The translations under genes were made by a program, and so were the position numbers. A DNA stretch of 64,000 nucleotides from NCBI GenBank assembly GCA_917880885.1, contig OU862915.1:36836676-36900675 (forward strand), written 5' to 3'. The notes under the pieces were generated by a model. The model was not told the origin of the DNA, made no database searches, and was given only the letters and a program-made list of their open reading frames with translations. Below are positions 57,445 through 64,000 of the stretch, piece by piece. The first letter of the stretch is position 1. Each line of letters begins with the position of its first letter. Source of the DNA: Limnephilus marmoratus (lineage: Eukaryota; Arthropoda; Insecta; Trichoptera; Limnephilidae).

Positions 57445-57690
57445 AAAATAACTTTTTGAAGTGAAAACTTGTTTAGCACCGTTGTGATTTGAAAATTTGT
57501 GATGAAACGAAAGTAGCGACACTGAAAAGGGCCAAATACATACATCTATAGGATTTAGCCCACAAGTATGAGATAGTATAATCCTCATCCGTCTCCTCTT
57601 TGTGGGGTGCTTTGTAGCCTCCCACTATTGTCTACTTTAGTTTTCTGAAGGTTTCTCTTCTACCGCGTGTGAATTGCACATTCTGTTTTT
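57445..57690 (+). repeat. Repeat family D, copy 2
   Basis: GAAGTGAAAACTTGTTTAGC, then CACCGTTGTGATTTG, CATCTATAGGATTTAGCC, TTAGTTTTCTGAAGG, and CCGCGTGTGAATTGCACATT: the full order seen at 1.55 kb. Confidence 0.6.
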
Positions 57691-58012
57691 ATATAGTAAT
57701 CGATGCCTTTACCTCCATCTTTTTAGACACATTTGTCACTAGTCCATATTTTTATGTCAATTCTATATAATCAAAACAAAACAATGTCACTATGTCCACA
57801 CCCATTATGGCAATTTAAACTTTAAAATTCCTGTCATGAACAACTCATCTATAGTGACTTAGCACCTTTGTGCTGCAAAAGATCGAAAAACAAAGAGCGG
57901 TGTTGCCTCTTTCTAACATTACCTAAATCATAAATCTAACCGTGATACAAAAGGAGACAGAACTACTTTCACGAGTCGTCTCAGTTTTGGGCAGAAAAAG
58001 ACCCTACTGCCA

Positions 58013-58405
58013 TTGATGTACTACATAGGTACTCAATCCAATCAGTCATGTTTCTCCTTGTTCCTCCATGTAGCCTTCCATTTTATTATTTTTGTTACCA
58101 TTAATCTGCTGTTTTTGGGCAGAGGTGTGAAAAAATATAATTGCTTAACAAAATATTTTACTTTATTCCAGGGATTCTCGATAATGTGGATAGATGCTTC
58201 AGTTTTGACTCGAAATTTGTTCGGAGACAATTTCTTCTACGGGAGATATAAACTAGGGATTTCCACATACACTCCCAAAGCAAATGTTAGATGTTTTCAT
58301 GTCGTCTTGAATATCATCGATATTCGTAAACGTAAAACATTTATGGACACGTTTAATAAAATGTTTAACCATAATAACGATACGGATGCCTATATATATA
58401 TGTAA
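58013..58405 (+). CDS. Possible exon or small gene (unrecognised)
   Basis: A 130-codon frame, long for this A+T-rich background. A good acceptor (CTTTATTCCAG) lies in frame before 58171, so the likely coding part is the last 78 codons. These contain RNLFGDNFFYGRYKLGISTY, PKANVRCFHVVLNI and a basic end, DIRKRKTFMDTFNKMF. The first part holds a hydrophobic stretch (HFIIFVTINLLFLG) that could be a membrane segment if the whole frame is used. A+T-rich sequence with GATAAATAAATA follows at 58580. I know no family for it. Confidence 0.3.
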   Translation: MMYYIGTQSNQSCFSLFLHVAFHFIIFVTINLLFLGRGVKKYNCLTKYFTLFQGFSIMWIDASVLTRNLFGDNFFYGRYKLGISTYTPKANVRCFHVVLNIIDIRKRKTFMDTFNKMFNHNNDTDAYIYM

Positions 58406-58664
58406 TAATGTTTATATATTTTTTTAATACGAAAATAGTTATAATTTATGTTTCCTATAAGAATGATAAGATGTGTATATATATTTTTTATTACCTCAAT
58501 AATATAACTTTTTTTTGAGATTTGGTTAGCTGGTGTTTATTTCTTCTACGGAAGCTAAGCTTGCCTTGCCTTTCAGTGATAAATAAATATATTTTTCCCA
58601 CTTATTTATTTCATTTTAAATTAGCGAGTACCCAGTACGCATTGCAATACCCCTCAACATTTTT

Positions 58665-59005
58665 TTTAAGTGAAATTTCTTTAGCGCCGTTAGAGGCTTA
58701 AAATTCGGGTGAAATGTGTCACAACTCAGTTCTACACAAATATAATGCAGTATATTCACACCTCAGCGCGTACCTTCCATAGCATAGTGGGCAAGGTGCC
58801 TGATTAGTCTCAGCGGCCAGAGAGCTAGACAGACATCAAGCGAACGGGGGTTCGAATCCTACGAAATCCAAAAGAAATACATTTCTATTTTGCTAAATCA
58901 ATATCCAATCTTCGAACCACTTTAAAAAACGAGCAAAAGAAAAGAAAGTGACATCTAGCGACTTTCTAGTTTCACTCCTACCGTGTGTGAATTACACTCT
59001 CTGTT
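58665..59005 (+). repeat. Repeat D copy 3 carrying a tRNA-like insert
   Basis: It starts TAAGTGAAATTTCTTTAGCG and ends CGTGTGTGAATTACACTCTC with a T run. Between these, 58779-58861 is a tRNA-like segment (TAGCATAGTGGG A box, perfect B box GGTTCGAATCC) absent from copies 1 and 2. Confidence 0.5.
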
Positions 59006-59059
59006 TTTTTTTCTGGATGTTCTTTTGGATACATAAGAGCACAGGAAATAATTTTATAA

Positions 59060-61255
59060 TCAGTTCTTGCTCCTGATTCTCACCACCCACCTTTAGACAT
59101 TACTATATTATGTAACCCCATAAAATACCAAATTAAAAACCGGACGCAATTTCTTAACTTTAATAAAGCCAATTACGTCGCAATACGCGATTACCTATAT
59201 AACACCGACTGGTCTATACTAGAAGGAGATAATCTCGACGAAAATATTAACGCCTTTTATGAACATCTATATAAAGCCATAGAAAACTTTGTTCCAATAA
59301 ACTATAAATTTTCTTCAAATTTCCCTACCTGGTTTAGCAAGGACCTCATTAACACAGTAATCGAAAAGAAAAAAGCTCATAAAATTTACAAAGAAATAAA
59401 AAATCTTTCCGATTTTACAATTTTCAGCAAACTACGAAAAGACTGTAATAAACTATCAAACATTTGTTATAATAATTATATCAAGAATGTTGAATTTTCA
59501 ATTGTTAACAATGTAAAACATTTCTTCAACTATTGTAAAACACAAAATAACAATAACCTTGGCATACCTGAAACAATGCACTACAAACTGAAAACTTCGT
59601 GTAAAATCAAAGAAACTGTCAATTTATTTGCAGACTTTTTTAAAGATGTGTATGAAACTGATATCCCTGATGAACACATTCCAAACTTTGAGTCAGATAT
59701 AAATTTACAACTAAGTCAGATACATATTGAGATTAAAGAAATTGCGGCATGTATTAAACTACTGGAACCTAAATTTTGCTCAGGGCCAGATAAAATTCCC
59801 CCCATATTTCTTAAAAACTGTGCAGGCAGTGTCTCTTACCCACTGTACCTACTCTTTAATCAATCACTTTTAATGGGTATGTTCCCGCAAATATGGAAAA
59901 ACAGCTTTCTTACTCCAATATTTAAAAACGGAGACAAGTCTTTAGTTGAAAATTACAGACCAATATGCATACAATCGTCGATACCGAAAATTTTTGAAAA
60001 GTTAATACTTCAAAAAATATGTTCTTGTATAAAATTTAATATTTCATCATTTCAACACGGTTTTGTCTCTGGCCGATCTACCTTAACTAACCTTACACGG
60101 TACGAAAATTTCATCTCAGATGCCCTTGCTAATAGAGAACAAGTTGACTCGATTTATACGGATTTTAGTAAAGCCTTTGATAAGGTTTGCCATAAAATTC
60201 TTATCAATAAATTGCCTAAACTAGGAATAAGTGGTAAATTATTATGTTGGATTAAGAATTACTTATCAAAACGTGTACTTACTGTCTGGATTAAAGAACA
60301 CTTGTCTTACGAATTTGAAGCCACTAGCGGCGTGCCTCAGGGTTCGCACCTTGGTCCAATATTATTTATACTATTTATAAATGATGTCACTTCCATATTC
60401 TCTAATGTTAACATATTATTATTTGCCGATGATATGAAAATATATAAAATCATTAAAAATACGTATGACTGTTTGTCCCTACAAACCAATTTTATTAAAT
60501 TCGCAGAGTGGTGTACAATTAACAAACTTACACTTAACATTAAAAAATGTCAAATCATGAGTTTCTTTAGAATTAAAAATCCAATCAAATATAACTATTC
60601 ACTTAACAATCACATTTTATTGTCAGTACCTGTAATAAGGGACCTCGGAATAACCTTCGACACTAAACTACTATTTACCAACCATATTGATATCGTAACT
60701 AATAAAGCTATGAAAATGCTGGGTTTTATTCTAAGGTTATGTAAGGATTTCAAAAATATCCATACATTTAAAATACTATACACAACTCTGGTTAGGAGTC
60801 ATTTGGAATATAATTCCCCCATATGGAATCCTTTCTACAAAAGCCACGCAAACTCCATTGAAAGAATCCAACGCAAATTTCTGAGATCAATTAATTTTAA
60901 ATTAGGAATTCCCGCGGATGACATAAACTATAATTCTCTTTTACAAAAAATGCGACTCTTATCGTTAAAAGATAGAAGAATAATTAATGATCTTATATTT
61001 TTATTTAAAATACAGAATAACTGGTTTGACTCCCCTGAATTGGTATCGTTAATAAATTATCATGTACCTTGCAGACCAACTCGATTCAAAACACCTTTTC
61101 ACTGCAACAATAATAATACCAATGCAGGACAAAATTCAATCATTAATCGCCTGCATACTTTAGGCAATGCATTCGCTAATATTGATCACGCCGCCGGTAA
61201 CCTGGCCTCATACAAAAGATGCATCAAACTAAATTTGTCTGCTAGAACCACGTAA
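59060..61255 (+). CDS. Jockey-superfamily LINE ORF2, 5'-truncated, reverse transcriptase intact
   Basis: The frame is open for 731 codons from 59060 to a TAA at 61253. The first ATG with good length is at 59576, but the coding sequence starts upstream in the end of the endonuclease (PDSHHPPLDITIL). The reverse transcriptase (counting from the 59576 Met) has ENYRPICI at 125, FVSGRSTLTN at 163, YTDFSKAFDKV with its Asp at 194-204, SGVPQGSHLGPILF at 251, and the catalytic FADDMKIY at 283-290. The thumb and C-terminal region follow. The product would copy element RNA at the target site. The catalytic endonuclease part and ORF1 are lost, so the copy cannot move alone. The lack of stops suggests a young insertion. 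Confidence 0.8.
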   Translation, partial: SVLAPDSHHPPLDITILCNPIKYQIKNRTQFLNFNKANYVAIRDYLYNTDWSILEGDNLDENINAFYEHLYKAIENFVPINYKFSSNFPTWFSKDLINTVIEKKKAHKIYKEIKNLSDFTIFSKLRKDCNKLSNICYNNYIKNVEFSIVNNVKHFFNYCKTQNNNNLGIPETMHYKLKTSCKIKETVNLFADFFKDVYETDIPDEHIPNFESDINLQLSQIHIEIKEIAACIKLLEPKFCSGPDKIPPIFLKNCAGSVSYPLYLLFNQSLLMGMFPQIWKNSFLTPIFKNGDKSLVENYRPICIQSSIPKIFEKLILQKICSCIKFNISSFQHGFVSGRSTLTNLTRYENFISDALANREQVDSIYTDFSKAFDKVCHKILINKLPKLGISGKLLCWIKNYLSKRVLTVWIKEHLSYEFEATSGVPQGSHLGPILFILFINDVTSIFSNVNILLFADDMKIYKIIKNTYDCLSLQTNFIKFAEWCTINKLTLNIKKCQIMSFFRIKNPIKYNYSLNNHILLSVPVIRDLGITFDTKLLFTNHIDIVTNKAMKMLGFILRLCKDFKNIHTFKILYTTLVRSHLEYNSPIWNPFYKSHANSIERIQRKFLRSINFKLGIPADDINYNSLLQKMRLLSLKDRRIINDLIFLFKIQNNWFDSPELVSLINYHVPCRPTRFKTPFHCNNNNTNAGQNSIINRLHTLGNAFANIDHAAGNLASYKRCIKLNLSARTT

Positions 61256-61972
61256 ACACAATAGGTACATCAGGTAAACATAATATGCCTACCAAATTAA
61301 TGAATACCCTAGAAACCACAGGTAACCTACTTGTAAAATTTATTATATCGGCGTCGTTGACATCAAGTTGACATAATCCATGATACCTACCTATTAATTA
61401 TTTTACTTTTTATAAAAAAAAAAAAAAATTCTTGCTTTTAAGAGTATTTCTTACTTTTATAACTTTTTATATTTTATAACATTAAATATTTATTAATTTT
61501 TATGATTTATATTTAAAACTTTGTACCTTTCAAAGATATCTTATATTTCTAAAATTAATGAATACCTTAGAAATCACAGGTACCTACCTACTTGTAAAAT
61601 TTATTATATTGGTTCACATCGTTGACATCAAGTTGACATAATCCATGATACCTACCTATTAATTATTTTTACTTTTTATAATTTTTTGTTCTTGCTCCTA
61701 AAAGGATTTCTTACTTCTATAACTTTTTGTATTTTATAACTTTTTATATATATTAATTTTTATAATTTATATATAAAACCTTGTACCTTTTAAGGATATC
61801 TATATTTCTATATTTTACTTTTTACTATAATATTTTTAACTTTTGTTTTTACTCTTTTCTTAAAACTTTATACTTTGTACTCTTTACTTTATATTTTATA
61901 CCTACTATACTTTATATATACATGTATGTTAATGGCACATGTTGTGCCGTGTATTTCAAAATAAATAAATAA
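61256..61972 (+). repeat. LINE 3' UTR with internal tandem duplication
   Basis: After the ORF2 stop, a roughly 260-bp unit (AATGAATACCTTAG, GACATCAAGTTGACATAATC, CCTACCTATTAATTATTTT...) is present twice, at about 61300 and 61555. Then come an A+T-rich part and the 3' end TTAATGGCACATGTTGTGCC...AATAAATAAAT at 61928-61972. The same UTR lies upstream of the ORF1 at 48.2 kb. Confidence 0.7.
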
Positions 61973-61974
61973 CG

Positions 61975-62110
61975 CCAGAGCTCACTATTATGTATACAGA
62001 ACCATCGCGGGCATGCGAAAATCAAATCTCCAAAGTTTCATCGCAATCGGACCAATGGTTTAGAATTTCATAAGGGACGATCAAGGAAACATTCATTTTT
62101 ATATATTAAA
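61975..62110 (+). repeat. Dispersed element tail
   Basis: CATCGCGGGCATGCGAAAATC, then CAAAGTTTCATCGCAATCGG, matches the block at 4080-4150. It is probably the tail of an unclassified LINE-like element. Confidence 0.4.
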
Positions 62111-62504
62111 AAACATGTGTATACATATAGATAAGTACTTATTTATCAATCGATCCAAAATTTAAAATTGTGTTTTAGGTTAGGTTCATAATTGATGCCC
62201 TGGTGGAAATTATATGTGTACTTGAAAATACTGTTGGACAGTATTTTCAAGAACAAGATAATTGGAAGATAAGCAGCAGGAATATTAAATCAACTGAATC
62301 AAGCCACAGACGACAATGATTCAAATTTCCGATGGGTCCATGATGAAATATAATGAATCTGTTCAGTCCAAGTACTACACACTTGTCACAATATATCAAG
62401 ATCCCAAAGATCTCTATTTTTTCTAGTTATTGGTTGATATGGGTCGTTTCTACGACTCGTGGGTACTTGAGTTCAACACCTCGGCTGCGGAACAATATTT
62501 TTTT

Positions 62505-63390
62505 TTTACATTAACTCCACACAGTAGGCCCTGAGGAAAATAATTTCCCTCAGGGCCTATGTCATATGGGATGCTGTGTGGAGGGTCTATTTGAGGAGAG
62601 GAAGGAATGAACATTGGTAGGAAGGAGGAAACACAAAGGCCGGCAAATCATTCCACAGCCGAGCTGTTGAACACAAGAACGAGTCGAAGAAACGACCCGT
62701 TCTCATGTGACAAATTTCAACCGTGTACAAATGTTGGGCACGCGTTTGGCGTGTTTCCCGACTATGCACTGGTGCCGAAGGGATCAATGACGCTAGTTCC
62801 TCAGAGCATCTTCCATTGTAATACCGGTAGAACAAGTATAAAATGTGCTCTAAAGATTGCAATCCGTCTGACAAGATGGGAGAATCTATTAAACGGACCG
62901 CCCGTTTTTGCACAGAGTCGAGGGTATTTTTCAGATATTTTGGAGCTCCAGACCAGAGGTGGCTGCCAAATTCAACCGTGGGGCGCACTTGCGATTTGTA
63001 CAGGGTTAACAGTTGGGTACTATTAAAGTATCTGCGGGCCCTGTACAGTAGGTACGCCCAGTTTTTGGGAGGCTAACTTTACTCTGGCTTCGATGGAGCC
63101 CCATACCTGAGCTGGTCACTTAGGGTTACACCAAGCATATCAATGGAGGACCTGTTCGGATGATTGCTACCGTTGAAAGGTACTAGATTTTCATTTTGAT
63201 CCCTTTTATACGTAATCAAACAAGATTGGGTCGTTGAAACATTAAATTCAACGAGATTATTTTTACCCCAAGAGAAAACACTCTCGAGGAAACCGTCCAT
63301 TCTTTGTTTCAAAGCCCTCCGTGCCGTTGGAGTTTGTGAGCTCTTTGGGGGCTTGTCAAACAAAAAACTATCATGAACTGTGTGATGGGG
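62505..63390 (-). pseudogene. LINE 3' end (LB family) with stem-loop tail
   Basis: The minus strand encodes the C-terminal part of a jockey/CR1-like ORF2: ESVFSWGKNNLVEFN, SSIDMLGVTLSDQLRYG, YRARRYFNSTQLLTLYKSQV, RPTVEFGSHLWSGAPKYL, LDSVQKRAVRLIDSP, YNGRCSEELASLIP, and RTGRFFDSF. At least two frame breaks are present (near 63070 and 62700-62780). The 3' tail has CTCCACACAG...GGCCCTGAGG hairpins and a T run (poly(A) complement) at 62490-62510. The tail is shared with SINE family B. Confidence 0.8.
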
Positions 63391-64000
63391 TCAACCCCCC
63401 CCTAATGAAAAACTTTAAAATATTTCTTCTTCTCGTGCGTTCAGATCTCCGGTTGGCAGATCTTACTCTCGTACCCTGAATGATTCGCCAATAATGTTTT
63501 GAATCATGACTTATTTTTCCCACCCCTGTGACTGAACACAGTAAAAGGTAGTTTTCCGGGAAATTCTTACAATAAACCCTTTTCTCCACGTTGTGTAATT
63601 TTTTTTTGTTTCGGAGCACCTAGAACATCTAGGATAGGTATTTAATGTCTTTCGTGGTAACTTTCGGTTCTTTTAGGTAAGGTGTGGAAGAATTACTCTG
63701 TATCTCTTAGACGTCTGAAGGACACGCCCTGTCTAAATTATCCTAAATTTGTCCCCGCTATGATTCTAATGATATACACTGCTCCAATATTCACATAATG
63801 TGCACTATTGTTATTACTCTCGCTAGGCTATAAAATTGATCTCTCCCCCTCTACGTCCTAATAAGTTTTAATGTACGTACCTGGAATGTTTCATTTCATG
63901 TGGATAATAGGCGAATCTCTGCACCGCTCTCCATGGCTATACTCTGTACATAATCGTGATAATATGTTCTGTTGTTAGCAAGGGCGGATCCAGCTTTGGC
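63391..64000. other. Non-coding, no gene seen
   Basis: No supported frame; the 82-codon minus frame at 63371-63619 has no motif. A G-run-like CCCCCCCC lies at 63393. Confidence 0.4.

Overview
This window reads as repeat-dense, A+T-rich nuclear DNA of an arthropod, most likely an insect. The clues are an R1-clade LINE, several jockey/CR1-type LINEs, RTE fragments, an N-terminal mariner fragment, hAT and IS630-Tc1-like elements, two abundant SINE families, and GT-AG introns with AATAAA signals. I see no bacterial features, no rRNA, no CRISPR and no long intact host gene. The species cannot be named from sequence alone. Most of the window is transposable elements of different ages, often nested.

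Layout. 1-11.3 kb: SINEs of two families (A, tRNA-headed; B, hairpin-tailed), a tRNA-like repeat and an 18-bp minisatellite. 11.3-12.5 kb: an IS630-Tc1-like element with TA target sites and a gene missing its catalytic core. 14.3-24 kb: more SINEs, two RTE LINE ends, a G-rich MITE, foldback repeats, and a hAT MITE inserted in a SINE. 24.2-27.2 kb: a roughly 3-kb element with long (about 400 bp) inverted repeats around a broken gene ending in a tesmin/TSO1-like CXC cysteine cluster; this is the best candidate for an under-described system. 28.8-32.2 kb: a foldback element made of short inverted units, then a 1.4-kb polypurine array. 33.5-35.3 kb: a tRNA-like repeat, a microRNA-precursor-like hairpin, and the terminal exon of a putative secreted-protein gene with poly(A) signals. 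36.7-40 kb: a nearly complete R1-clade ORF2 on the minus strand. 40.3-46.2 kb: LINE fragments and a Penelope-like tail. 47-49 kb: a possible signal-peptide exon and an ORF1-bearing LINE copy preceded by the 3' end of the same family. 49.4-56.6 kb: mariner, RTE, two hAT MITEs, a foldback, and a TTAA-flanked element holding a small secreted-peptide ORF. 57.4-64 kb: repeats, one possible exon, a long open LINE reverse transcriptase (59.06-61.26 kb), and a LINE 3' end.

How the parts relate. Family B SINEs carry the same roughly 100-bp stem-loop tail as the LINE 3' ends at 40.3 and 62.5 kb, as expected of a SINE mobilised by a partner LINE. The LINE at 59-62 kb and the ORF1 element at 47-49 kb share 3' ends, and the 47-49 kb copy also carries the end of ORF2 plus the 3' UTR upstream of its ORF1, an arrangement like TART or a head-to-tail array. 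Host coding evidence is limited to isolated exons (35.1, 47.0, 55.0 and 58.2 kb, and weakly 16.2 kb).
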